Below the pieces are notes generated by a model. It was not told the origin of the DNA, searched no databases, and saw only the letters and a list, made by a program, of their open reading frames with translations. The position numbers and the translations under genes are program-made. Source: Oscarella lobularis (lineage: Eukaryota > Porifera > Homoscleromorpha > Homosclerophorida > Oscarellidae). From it: a DNA stretch of 64,000 nt. The first letter of the stretch is position 1; each line of letters begins with the position of its first letter. The DNA is taken from assembly GCF_947507565.1 (NCBI RefSeq), contig NC_089175.1, positions 5,259,733 through 5,323,732 on the forward strand, read 5' to 3'. Positions 54,199 to 63,784 of the stretch are shown here, piece by piece.

Positions 54199-54900
54199 CT
54201 ACCACAACACAGCGAATACTAAAGCGATGAAGGTCAAAACGGACGAACTGAGGCACGTCGCGCGACCCTTGGGACTAGGGAAGCACAATTCAGTCAGATT
54301 TCTCATGTCCTGCTTGCAGTAGGCATCTCCCTCATTGATGCACCCGCAGTCAACCAGCTGGTGACCAAACGGACCCACGTAGACTCGAAGATAGTCGGTT
54401 CTGCACTGCGACGAACATTCCAACACGCGTCTCCCCGACAAGTGACAACTCTTCCTGTACGCCTCGTACGCGACAAGACACGACGAGTCTGCGGCCAAGC
54501 ATCTCATCTGCGCCCTCGTGCACGCCTGAAAGGAACCGCTACCTCTACCGCCGCCGTCGCCGTTAAAGCAGGCGGAGACGACGTTCATATTCGTTTCGGC
54601 GGTGATTGCGCAGATCGTGTTGTCGGTGAAACACGCGCAGTTGAATAGATCGGGCGCCGCCGATACGAAACGGGAGAGACTCTTGCCGCACGAGGGCGTG
54701 CAGTGAGTCGGGCGTCCGATGAAACTGAAACGCGCTGCCGCGCACTCCGTCGTAAAGTTCGAGTGAGCCGCTTGACACGCGGCGTCGGCCAAGCACGTCT
54801 GTAGGGCGCTTCTGCATGATATCGTCGTTGCGGAGCTACTTGTAGTCGAACTCGTTTGAAGAGAGACAAGGGCGAGAACAAGACATACGGCGGTCCGCAT
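54199..54900 (-). CDS. secreted or GPI-anchored cysteine-rich protein, GFR-alpha/GAS1-like, 233 aa (copy A)
   Basis: Single exon, ATG at 54900. Signal peptide at about 1-20 (TAVCLVLALVSLQ), then two cysteine-rich domains: ISCRSALQTCLADAACQAAH...NCACF (about 28-112) and QACTRAQMRCLAADSSCLVAY...DCGCINEGDAYC (about 126-208). The spacing C-x6-C-x5-C, later CxxxC and CxC, is that of GDNF-receptor/GAS1 domains. The C-terminus ends in a hydrophobic stretch (SSVLTFIALVFAVLW) with no cytoplasmic tail, the form of a GPI-attachment signal. Role unknown; a cell-surface binding protein is inferred. Most diverged of the cluster. Confidence 0.8.
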   Translation of the reverse strand: MRTAVCLVLALVSLQTSSTTSSSATTISCRSALQTCLADAACQAAHSNFTTECAAARFSFIGRPTHCTPSCGKSLSRFVSAAPDLFNCACFTDNTICAITAETNMNVVSACFNGDGGGRGSGSFQACTRAQMRCLAADSSCLVAYEAYRKSCHLSGRRVLECSSQCRTDYLRVYVGPFGHQLVDCGCINEGDAYCKQDMRNLTELCFPSPKGRATCLSSSVLTFIALVFAVLW

Positions 54901-55263
54901 TTGGTACGTACACTCTACTCTAAGGTGTTTCGAGGCTGTGATTGATAGATTTCCGTCAGATAAGAAAAGCGCAAATTGACGTGATTTAATTTAGTCAAAG
55001 AGTGTCCGTACTGTGCATAGTCAGTGCCATTAGCCAGCCCTACTGTACAGAGGAAGCGTGGTGACGTCACTCCATATATAGAATGATCTTTTAGGTGTAC
55101 TGACTCCATTTCTGTTTGCTTCTAGTATCTCATGAAAGGCAAAACAACTCCGGCAAGAAGACAAAGAGTTAGACAACACCAACCGAAAAAAAATTTTACT
55201 GTCTATAGCTCAGCACACAACAAACACCGTCTCCAAGCAACCGAAATGCCATGCCACGACACG
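54901..55263. other. intergenic between copies A and B
   Basis: No ORF of note; contains the upstream region of copy A (minus strand) and the 3' flank of pseudogene B. Confidence 0.6.
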
Positions 55264-56376
55264 TTAAAACCACGAGCGCGTCGTCAGCGTGAAGAATGCT
55301 AGTGCGCCGCTCCAAATCGTCACGTGTAGAACTTTTCCGCGAGAAGGAGTAGAAGGCGTCGACGGAGGCGTTGTGGTCTGTCCAAGCATGCGCTGGACGC
55401 CGCACGACTGAAAGAGATTATTTAATTGTCATTTGCTCGCACTTCTGGGCACTGTAGAAGACATCGCATCCGCAGTTGATCAACTGACGACCGACGTGAT
55501 TGGCGGTAGAGCTCAACGAGCCCCTTCTTGCACGATTGCGGACAGTCGGACGTATTTCCTGTCGCGGCAGCGGACTCGCAGTCGTCATACGCCTTATATG
55601 CAATTTTGCAGGTGGAGTTTGCTTCGCACTGCTCATCGGCGCTAGTGCACATCTCATAGGCGTCAAGCAAAGGCGAATCGCCTGTCTCGCCGAGACAGGA
55701 CTGACCAAAATATGTCGTCGCCGCTCTGCAGGCCAACATTCCCGGTAAACCGGACGCTTGAGAGCATTGGAAGCAATTCATGGATTCGCGACCTACGAGC
55801 GTCGCATTGAGTAACTTGCCATACACTCCGGCGAGCAGTCAGATGGTTTTCTCCCTATGAAAGCCGACTGGCAAGCGTTTAAGTAACGTGCAATTTCCGT
55901 AAAACACGACGCTTCTCGTAAGCACTGAGACAGAGTGTTTTCACATGCCTCACTGAACCCATAGTCAAAGTTCGGAGTGCTGATGTTGAAGTCGCTGTAG
56001 TTGAAGTTCGGAATGCTGAAGTTGAAGTCCGGGATGCTGAAGTTGAAGTCCGGAATGTTGGAATCTCCGAGGCAGGCGTTGAGAATTATATTATTTTCTT
56101 GCATTTCCAAGGTGCAGTTGAAGTCGCCTGCCGGACAATCGCAGTTAGAGAGGATGTTTGGCGACAAGAGAACGAGTTGAGCGACGCTAGCATGCACGGC
56201 TGCGAGCAGCCGAAGACTAACGTAGACCCAGCGCTGAAGCGAATCTTGTAGTTGATGAAAGCGCTGGTGCACGTTCGGTTTGACTGACACCGGCTTTTGG
56301 CGTCTACACACGACTCCTTAGCACCGTTACTTGGCGATAGAAGTGCGAGGACGATCAGAGCGACAAAACCGTTCAT
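55264..56376 (-). pseudogene. GFR-alpha/GAS1-like copy B, frameshifted
   Basis: Starts MNGFVALIVLALLS at 56376 like copies C and C2, but a 1-bp loss near 56190 (CTAGCATGC versus CTAGCGTTGC), a 7-bp loss near 55806 and a 1-bp gain near 55505 (GGCGGTAG versus GGCGTAG) shift the frame. All three cysteine-rich domains, a short NFSIPDF linker and the C-terminal tail (VTIWSGALAFFTLTTRSWF, ending at TAA 55264) remain recognisable in different frames. Introns cannot explain the shifts because no splice sites flank them. The 55505 insertion is shared with copy F. Confidence 0.82.
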
Positions 56377-56862
56377 CGTACTGCGTGAAACGTAGTCGAT
56401 TTGTGGAATGCGGATCTGGAAGTAATTAACGGCGCAACGAAAATATTATCGCAAATAAAACATACAAAAGCATCGCCTCCCGATGATGGCCTCGCCTTCT
56501 TCTAGTTTCTTTCAAAGAACGGCGAAAATTTGTAGATTTTGCCCAAAATATGGTTCTCGGCTAGGCGACGAACGTGCTGTAGGCAGCACGGCACTTGCAC
56601 GTGACGATCGAAGCGACGGAATTGACAATCGGCGCAACGTGCAGCGAAGCTCGCATCGCGTAGTGCGCCGCGGACGAGAAGCTCAAGGACTCAAAAGAGA
56701 CGAAAACTGGGAGGAAAAACAACAACCGACAACGACACCAAACAAAAAAAACAGACCACGTCAATAGAATCACGCAACAACAAATACCGTCTTCAAGTGT
56801 CTACTGACATATCACGACACGCCCTAATGATCTAAGCGTCGTTCGCCAGTGCATCAAGAACG

Positions 56863-58065
56863 TTAGAGCCACGAGCGCATCGTCAACGTGAAGAATGCCA
56901 GCAAGCCGCTCCAAATCGTCACACCGAGAACATTTCCGCTAGACGTCGTAGACGTCGTGGGCTGTCCAAGCATACGCTGAACGCCGCACGACTGAAAGAG
57001 ATTGTTCGTCATTTGCTCGCACTTCTGTGCACCGTAAAAGACATCGCATCCGCAGTTGATCAACTGCCGACCGACTTCATCGGCGTAGAGCTCAATGAGC
57101 CCCGTCTTACATGATTTCGGACAGTCGGAAGGATTTCCCGTCGTAGCCGCTGACTCGCAGTTGTCGTCATACGCCTTATATGCATTTTTGCAAGTGGAGT
57201 CTGCACTGCACTGCTCATCGGCCCTAGTGCACCTTGCATGGGTGTCAAGTAAAGGCGAATCAAAATCGCTCTTCTCTTCGAGACAAGACCGACGAAAATT
57301 TGTCGTCGTCGCTTTGCAGGCCAACATTGCCAATAAGTCCGACGTGTTTCCGGCGCATTGGACGCAGTTCATTGACAGCGTTGCATTGCTGTAACTTGCC
57401 CTGCACCCCAGCGAGCAGTCCGATGGTTTTCCCCCTATGAAGGCCGGCTGGCAAACGCTTGGGTAACGTGCAATTTCCGTAAAACACGACCCTTCTCGTA
57501 AGCACTGGGACAGAGTGTTGCCACATGCCTCACTGGACCCATAGTCAATGTTCGGAGTGCTGATGTTGAAGTCGCTGTAGTTGAAGTTGATGTTCGGAAT
57601 GCTGCTGTTGAAGTGGATGCTGAAGTTGAAGTTGATGCTGTCCGGGATGCTGAAATTGAAGTCCGGGATGCTGAAGTTGAAGTCCGGGATGCTGAAGTTG
57701 AAGTTAAAATCCCCAAAGTTGAAATCCCCGAAGTTGAAGTCGTTTCCGCCGCCGATGCAGGCGCTAATAATTTCATTATTTTCCAGCAGTTCAAAGATGC
57801 AGCTGAAGTCGTCATTCGAACAAGTGCAGTTAGAAAGGACGTTCGGCGACGAAAGTAGGAGTTGAGTGACGCTAGCGTTGCACGGCTGCGAGCAGCCCAG
57901 GACGGACGCAGTGCTGCAGTGAAACCGGGAGCTGTTGAAAGCGGCGGCGCACGCTGTGTTTGACAGACACCGGCTCTTGGCGTCTGCACACGACACAACA
58001 GCACCGGTACCCTCAGCGAGTGGCAACAGAAGTGCAACGACGATTAGAGCGAGAAACCCGTTCAT
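56863..58065 (-). CDS. GFR-alpha/GAS1-like GPI-type protein, 400 aa (copy C), with sequon-rich heptad repeat
   Basis: Single exon, ATG at 58065. Signal peptide MNGFLALIVVALLLPLAEG. Cys-rich domain 1 (about 24-102), then a linker (about 108-172) of repeats of DFNFSIP, giving seven N-x-S/T sequons in about 50 residues. Domain 2 (ACGNTLSQCLREGSCFTE...NCVQCAGN) and domain 3 (ARCTRADEQCSADSTCKNAY...INCGCDVFYGAQKC) follow. A Thr/Ser stalk (QPTTSTTSSG) leads to a hydrophobic end (VTIWSGLLAFFTLTMRSWL) consistent with a GPI signal. Extracellular, surface-attached, ligand unknown. Nearly identical to C2 (61216-62421). Confidence 0.85.
   Translation of the reverse strand: MNGFLALIVVALLLPLAEGTGAVVSCADAKSRCLSNTACAAAFNSSRFHCSTASVLGCSQPCNASVTQLLLSSPNVLSNCTCSNDDFSCIFELLENNEIISACIGGGNDFNFGDFNFGDFNFNFSIPDFNFSIPDFNFSIPDSINFNFSIHFNSSIPNINFNYSDFNISTPNIDYGSSEACGNTLSQCLREGSCFTEIARYPSVCQPAFIGGKPSDCSLGCRASYSNATLSMNCVQCAGNTSDLLAMLACKATTTNFRRSCLEEKSDFDSPLLDTHARCTRADEQCSADSTCKNAYKAYDDNCESAATTGNPSDCPKSCKTGLIELYADEVGRQLINCGCDVFYGAQKCEQMTNNLFQSCGVQRMLGQPTTSTTSSGNVLGVTIWSGLLAFFTLTMRSWL
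57575..57745 (-). repeat. 21-bp coding minisatellite (DFNFSIP heptads) in copy C
   Basis: Plus-strand unit GATGCTGAAGTTGAAGTCCGG repeated in frame with degenerate flanking units. Copy number differs in C, C2 and B; F lacks it almost entirely. Confidence 0.85.
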
Positions 58066-58171
58066 CGTTATCGAGAAGAACGGCGTGGTCAGTGGAATAC
58101 GGATCTAAGGCGAACTTAATTCGATCCCCACACTTGCTGAGATCAACGAACCAGAATTAATTAGCGTCACG

Positions 58172-59169
58172 CTAAACAAAAACGACAGAAACGATCGTCA
58201 ACGAAGCAACTACTCCTCCACAAAGTAGACTGACGGAACTTAATTGAGACTCACTTCTCGGCTGGGAGACAAATGTAGAACTGTATTCGGGGAATTCGGG
58301 ATGCCCGGCCTCATTTCCATTTCCAAGACACGCCTTTCCGAGCAATGACGTGCACTGCTTCGTTATGCTCTCTTACATCTCTGGTTATGGCGCGGCACCT
58401 GCACGTGACGAAGCGACGCCCGAAGGAATTTCTAATCAGTTCAGCGTAGATTGCATTGCACGCCGGCGAATTAACACGAAGTCCCATGAAATGTTGGGCA
58501 ATTCCTCAGAAAGGATTCTTTCAACACTTTGCACTCGGCGTCAGCAGTGCATGCAAGATCGACGCTACCCATGCAATCTTCAGAAGGGAGGGTAGTCGTC
58601 GGGTCACGGGGGAAACAGGAGAGATCGAAGTTTGCCTTCGCGATCGCGCAGGAGACGTCAGCTGGGTTGCACGTGCAGCGAAGCGCGTCACGACCGACAC
58701 GCGTAGCGTTGAGCGCCGCGTGACTGGCGCGACACGCATTCGCGCAAGTGGACGTATTTCCCGTCTTCAAGGCGAGCGCGCAGCTGTTCGTGTACGCAGT
58801 ATAGGCGGATTGACAGACCGAGTCGAACCCGCACTGAAGTCGCGCGTAATCACAGTCTCCGACACAGGCAGCGTCCATGTTCGTACGCTTCGTGGTGACG
58901 CAAACGATGTCCGCGCTGCCGCACGTGCACTCGACGAAACGGCGACCGAGATTCGTTGACGTGGCTAGATGCGCGAGAGCGACGATGCAAGCCGGAGTGC
59001 ATTCTGACAAAAGGAAAACGCTTGCGCACTGCGTCGTGTAGTTTAGGAGCGACGTAAAGCACGTTTGATCGGCTTTGCATTGCGTTTCGGCGACGCTGCA
59101 GAGCGCGGCGTCGACGTTCGCTCGAACGAGAAGAGCAAGGAGAGCGAGGAGAACGAAATTGAGTGCCAT
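58172..59169 (-). pseudogene. GFR-alpha/GAS1-like copy D, truncated by a 4-bp insertion
   Basis: ATG at 59169 (MALNFVLLALLALLVRANVDA, signal peptide) followed by two full cysteine-rich domains and part of a third. TTAA at about 58470 (absent from copy G, which reads CGGCGAACACG) creates a stop at 58471 after GTSC, giving 232 residues. Downstream homology to G, with more indels, continues to the ancestral stop position at 58172. Either a pseudogene or a shortened secreted form without membrane attachment. Confidence 0.8.
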
Positions 59170-59389
59170 TCCTTCCTGATGGACGAGCGGAGACCGGAGT
59201 TTGTATCTGACACCTTCCAGGCGTGGTTTGACGCGTATCCCGTTGAACAGGTCATCGCACGTGTCAACGGAAGTTCTCGTGAGCATCAACAGGGAACTGG
59301 ATGCAGAGACGAGCGCGGTCTAATCGCGACTTTCTCGGAACATCGAAAGACAGAAATACCATGGCACTACACAAACACGCAACCAAGCG

Positions 59390-59655
59390 AATTGGCTACA
59401 AGTACAGAAACGCCGATACAGCAGTCATTATGGAAATGACTGTGACAGACAGACGAAAGCTCGTCTCTTGACCGGACGTGGGATCTGTCTCGGTGCTGCG
59501 AGCTGGACTGCATGGACGCGGCATCTGTCTCCGTGTCGCGAGCTGAAGTCGGCGTAGGACAACCGATCGAGGCCGGCGGCGTCTTTCCAAGGCATGTCTT
59601 CAAGACGCCGTTCCTCCACGACACGCAAGTTGCCGCGAACGCTCCGACGCACGTA
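59390..59655 (-). pseudogene. C-terminal remnant of an H-like GFR/GAS1-family gene (copy E)
   Basis: Matches the last part of copy H (63785-64000): KTCLGKTPPASIGCPTP, SARDTETDAAS, then after a shift SGQETSFRLSVTVISIM and SAFLYL. The upstream half is missing; sequence from copy F joins here. Confidence 0.75.
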
Positions 59656-60600
59656 CGCGCACGTAACGTGAGGAGTAGCTGAAGGCGTCGACGAAGGCGT
59701 CGTGGTCTGTCCAAGCATCCGCTGGACGCCGCACGACTGAAAGAGATTATTTAATTGTCATTTGCTCGCACTTCTGGGCACTGTAGAAGACATCGCATCC
59801 GCAGTTGATCAACTGACGACCGACGTGATTGGCGGTAGAGCTCAACGAGCCCCTTTTTGCATGATTGCGGACAGTCGGACGTATTTCCTGTCGCGGCAGC
59901 GGACTCGCAGTCGTCATACGCCTTATATGCAATTTTGCAGGTGGAGTTTGCTTCGCACTGCTCATCGGCGCTAGTGCACATCGGCGAATCGCCTGTCTCG
60001 CCGAGACAGGACTGACCAAAATATGTCGTCGCCGCTCTGCAGGCCGACATTCCCGATGAACCGGACGCTTGACTGCATTGGAAGCAGTTCATGGATTCGC
60101 GACCTACGAGCGTTGCATTGAGTATTCTATAACTTGCCATACACTCCGGCGAGCAGTCAATGGTTTTCTCCCTATGAAGGCCGACTGGCAAGCGTTTGAG
60201 TAACGTGCAATTTCCATTGAACATGACGCGTCTTGTAGGCACTGGGACACTGTGCTACGGCATGGCTCACTGAAGTTCAGTCCCCCATAGTCAAAGCCCG
60301 GAATGCAAATGTTGAAGTTGAAGTCCGGAATGTTGGAATCTCCGAGGCAGGCGTTGAGAATTATATCATTTTCTTGCATTTCCAAGGAGCATTTGAAGTC
60401 GTCTGTCGGACAGTCGCAGTTAGAGAGGATGTTTGGCGACAAGAGAACGAGTTGAGCGACGCTAGCATTGCACGGCTGCGAGCAGCCCAAGATTAACGTA
60501 GACCCAGCGCTGCAGCAAATCTCGTAATTGATTAAAGCGCTGGTGCACGTTTGGTTTGACTGACACCGTCTACACACGACAAATTAGCACCGTTACTTGG
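59656..60600 (-). pseudogene. GFR-alpha/GAS1-like copy F, frameshifted and lacking its signal peptide
   Basis: Equivalent to copy B in the second block. The region before SNQTCTSALINYEI lacks a signal-peptide start. A 1-bp loss near 60153 (GTCAATGG versus GTCAGATGG in B) and the shared gain near 59834 break the frame; the heptad linker is nearly lost (DFNFNICIPGFDY). Its 3' end fuses with remnant E at about 59680. Confidence 0.8.
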
Positions 60601-61215
60601 CCGGGTACGATTAGTGGAATGCGGATCTGGAAGTAAACGGCGCGACGCGAATTAAATTTCCGCACTTCATGCAATGAGCCATGAAAACATACGAAAACAT
60701 CGCCTCCCAATTCATCATTCACAAAATGGCAGGCAAAAAACTCGCGCTAAAGAAAGAACGACAGGGACGATCGTCAACGAAGCAACTACTCCTTCGTCCA
60801 AAACATGGAATCGCTTAATTCTAGGCTACAGTGTAGGAGACGAACGTGCTGTAGGCGGAGAAGTCGGCAGCACCAGAGCCTTATATATACAGTATATATA
60901 AGGCTCTGGGCAGCACGGCACTTGCACGTGACGATCGAAGCGACGACCGACAATCAGCGCAACGTGCAGCGAAGCACGCGTAGCGTTGTGCGCCGCGGAC
61001 GAGAAGCTCAAGGACTGGCGAGCGCCTACAGAGAAAAAGAAAAGAGACGAAAACTGGGAGGCGAAACAACAACCGACAACGACACCCCAAACAAAAAAAA
61101 CAGACCACGTCTATAGAATTACGCAACAACAAATACCGTCTTCAAGTATCTACTGACATATCACGACACGTCCTAATGATCTAAGCGTCGTTCGCCAGTG
61201 CATCAAGAACGTTAA
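60601..61215. other. intergenic between copies F and C2; contains a 37-bp palindrome
   Basis: Largely the duplicate of 56400-56860 (shared GTGCGCCGCGGACGAGAAGC and CAACAACAAATACCGTCTTC). The palindrome at 60873-60909 is absent from the first block. No gene. Confidence 0.7.
60873..60909. repeat. perfect 18-bp-arm palindrome flanked by CAGCAC direct repeats
   Basis: CCAGAGCCTTATATATAC, a single A, then GTATATATAAGGCTCTGG. CAGCAC lies just left (60867-60872) and one base right (60911-60916). The paralogous block reads GCTGTAGGCAGCACGGC without it. Confidence 0.85.
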
Positions 61216-62421
61216 TTAAAACCACGAGCGCATCGTCAACGTGAAGAATGCCAGCAAGCCGCTCCAAATCGTCACATCGAGAACGTTTCCGCCAGACGTC
61301 GGAGACGTCGTCGTGGACGTCGTGGGCTGTACAAGCATACGCTGAACGCCGCACGACTGAAAGAGATTGTTTGTCATTTGCTCGCACTTCTGTGCACCGT
61401 AAAAGACATCGCATCCGCAGTTGATCAACTGCCGACCGACTTCATCGGCGTAGAGCTCACTGAGCCCCGTCTTACATGATTGCGAACAGTTGGAAGGATT
61501 TCCCGTCGTAGCCGCTGACTCGCAGTTGTCGTCATACGCCTTATATGCATTTTTGCAAGTGGAGTCTGCACTGCACTGCTCATCGGCCCTAGTGCACCTT
61601 GCATAGGTGTCAAGTAAAGGCGAGTCGAAATCGCTCTTCTCGTCGAGACAAGACCGACGAAAATTTGCCGTCGTCGCTCTGCAGGCCAACATTGCCAATA
61701 AGTCCGACGTGTTTCCGGCGCATTGGACGCAGTTCATTGATTCTCGACCTATGAGCGTTGCATTGAGTTTTCTGTAACTTGCCATGCACTCCGGCGAGCA
61801 GTCCGATGGTTTTCCCCCTATGAAGGCCGGCTGGCAAACGCTTGGGTAACGTGCAATTTCCGTAAAACACGACGCTTCTCGTAAGCACTGGGACAGAGTG
61901 TTTCTACATGCCTCACTGAACCCATAGTCAATGTTCGGAGTGCTGATGTTGAAGTCGCTGTAGTTGAAGTTCGGAATGCTGAAGTTGAAGTTGAAGTCCG
62001 GGATGCTGAAGTTGAAGTCCGGGATGCTGAAGTTAAAGTCCGGGATGCTGAAGTTGAAGTCTGGAATGCTGAAGTTGTAATCCCCCCAGTTGATGCCGTT
62101 TCCGCCAACGACGCAGGCTCTGATAATTCCATTATTTTCCAGCAGTTCAAAGATGCAGCTGAAGTCGTCATTCGAACAAGTGCAGTTAGAAAGGACGTTC
62201 GGCGACGAAAGTAGGAGTTGAGTGACGCTAGCGTTGCACGACTGCGAGCAGCCCAGGAAGGACGCAGTGCTGCAGTGAAACCGGGAGCTGTTGAAAGCGG
62301 CGGCGCACGCTGTGTTTGACAGACACCGGCTCTTGGCGTCTGCACACGACACAACAGCACCGGTACCCTCAGCGAGTGGCAATAGAAGTGCAACGACGAT
62401 TAGAGCGAGAAACCCGTTCAT
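61216..62421 (-). CDS. GFR-alpha/GAS1-like GPI-type protein, 401 aa (copy C2)
   Basis: Single exon, ATG at 62421 by comparison with copy C (an in-frame upstream ATG at 62454 would add 11 residues and bury the signal peptide). Same signal peptide, three cysteine-rich domains and C-terminal hydrophobic end as copy C. The linker has more regular heptads (NFSIPDF repeated five times, then NYSDFNIST). Domain 2 retains SYRKLNATLIGRESMNC, partly lost in C. Thr/Ser stalk is longer (QPTTSTTTSPTSGG). Confidence 0.86.
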   Translation of the reverse strand: MNGFLALIVVALLLPLAEGTGAVVSCADAKSRCLSNTACAAAFNSSRFHCSTASFLGCSQSCNASVTQLLLSSPNVLSNCTCSNDDFSCIFELLENNGIIRACVVGGNGINWGDYNFSIPDFNFSIPDFNFSIPDFNFSIPDFNFNFSIPNFNYSDFNISTPNIDYGFSEACRNTLSQCLREASCFTEIARYPSVCQPAFIGGKPSDCSPECMASYRKLNATLIGRESMNCVQCAGNTSDLLAMLACRATTANFRRSCLDEKSDFDSPLLDTYARCTRADEQCSADSTCKNAYKAYDDNCESAATTGNPSNCSQSCKTGLSELYADEVGRQLINCGCDVFYGAQKCEQMTNNLFQSCGVQRMLVQPTTSTTTSPTSGGNVLDVTIWSGLLAFFTLTMRSWF

Positions 62422-62531
62422 CGTTATCGAGAAAAGCGGCGTGGTCAGTGGCATGCGGATCTAACGCGAACTTCGATCCCCCACACTGTTGAGATCAACG
62501 AACCAGAATTAATTAATTAATTAACGTCACG

Positions 62532-63506
62532 CTAAACAAAAACGACAAAAACGATCGTCAACGAAGCAAATACTCCTCCACCCAAAATGGACTGACGGAG
62601 CTTGAGACTCACTTCTCGGCTGGGAGACGAATTTAGAACTGTATTCGTATTCGGAGAAGTCGGCGTGCCCGGCTCATTTCCATTTCCAAGACACGCCTTT
62701 CCGAGCAATGACGTGCACTGGCTCGTTATAGTGCGGCACCTGCACGTGATGAAGCGACGACCGACGGAATTTCTAATCAGCGCCGCGTAGCTTGCATTGC
62801 ACGCCGGCGAACACGAAGTCCCATGAAATGTTGGGCAATTCCTCAGAAATGATTCTTTTAACACTTTGCACTCGGCGTCAGCAGTGCATGCAGGATCGAC
62901 GCTGCCCGTGCAATCTTCAGAGGGGAGGGGAGTCGTCGTCGGGTCAACGGGGAAACAGGAGAGATCGAAGTTTGCCTTCGCGATCGCGCAGGAGACGTCA
63001 GCTGGGTTGCACGTGCAGCGAAGCGCGTCACGACCGACACGCGTAGCGTTGAGCGCCGCGTGACTGGCGCGACACGCATTCGCGCAAACGGACGAGTTTC
63101 CCGTCTTCAAGGCGAGCGCGCAGCTGTTCGTGTACGCAGTATAGGCGGATTGACAGACCGAGTCGAACCCGCACTGAAGTCGCGCGTAATCGCAGTCGCT
63201 GACACAGGCAGCGTCCATGTTCGTACGCCTCGTGACGCAAACGATGTCCGCGCCGCCGCACGTGCACGCGACGAAACGGCGACCGAGATTCGTTGACGTG
63301 GCGAGATGCGCGAGAGCGGCGATGCAAGCCGGAGTGCATTCTGACAAAAGGAAAACGCTTGCGCACTGCGTTGTGTAGTTTAGGAGCGACGTAAAGCACG
63401 TTTGATTGGCTTTGCATTGCGTTTCGGCGACGCTGCAGAGCGCGGCGTCGACGTTCGCTCGCACGAGAAGAGCAAGGAGAGCGAGGAGAAGAAAATTGAG
63501 TGCCAT
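62532..63506 (-). CDS. GFR-alpha/GAS1-like GPI-type protein, 324 aa (copy G)
   Basis: Single exon; ATG at 63506 (MALNFLLLALLALLVRANVDA) gives a typical signal peptide. Three cysteine-rich domains: ALCSVAETQCKANQTCF, CDYARLQCGFDSVCQSAY and DPACTADAECKVLKESF, each with later CxxxC and CxC pairs. Then a Pro/Thr/Ser stalk (EPGTPTSPNTNT) and a hydrophobic tail (GGVFASLTIVFVVFV). The intact partner of pseudogene D. No heptad linker, so it is a separate subfamily from C. Confidence 0.86.
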   Translation of the reverse strand: MALNFLLLALLALLVRANVDAALCSVAETQCKANQTCFTSLLNYTTQCASVFLLSECTPACIAALAHLATSTNLGRRFVACTCGGADIVCVTRRTNMDAACVSDCDYARLQCGFDSVCQSAYTAYTNSCALALKTGNSSVCANACRASHAALNATRVGRDALRCTCNPADVSCAIAKANFDLSCFPVDPTTTPLPSEDCTGSVDPACTADAECKVLKESFLRNCPTFHGTSCSPACNASYAALIRNSVGRRFITCRCRTITSQCTSLLGKACLGNGNEPGTPTSPNTNTVLNSSPSREVSLKLRQSILGGGVFASLTIVFVVFV

Positions 63507-63784
63507 TCCTTCCTTATGGACGAGCGAAGACTGTGGTTGAGCCGGAGTTTGTATCTGACACCTTCCAGGCGTGGCTTGACGCGTATCCCGTTGCACACCG
63601 ACGCCGGTTGAACAGGTCATCGCACGGGTCAACGGAAGTTCTCGTGAGCATCAACAGGGAACTGGATGCAGAGACAAGCGCGGTCTAATCGCGACTTTCT
63701 CGGAACATCGAAAGACAGAAATGCAATGGATTGCACTACACAAACACGCAACAAAAACAAATAACCAATAACGACGCGAATTGG

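Noticed and set aside
55422-56376. Introns explaining the frame changes in copies B and F
   Set aside because: The changes are 1-bp and 7-bp differences from intact paralogues, with no GT...AG pairs around them; intact copies are intronless.
57581-57865. Plus-strand ORFs rich in LKLKSGML or EVRDAEVEV
   Set aside because: Antisense reading of the 21-bp DFNFSIP coding minisatellite in copy C.
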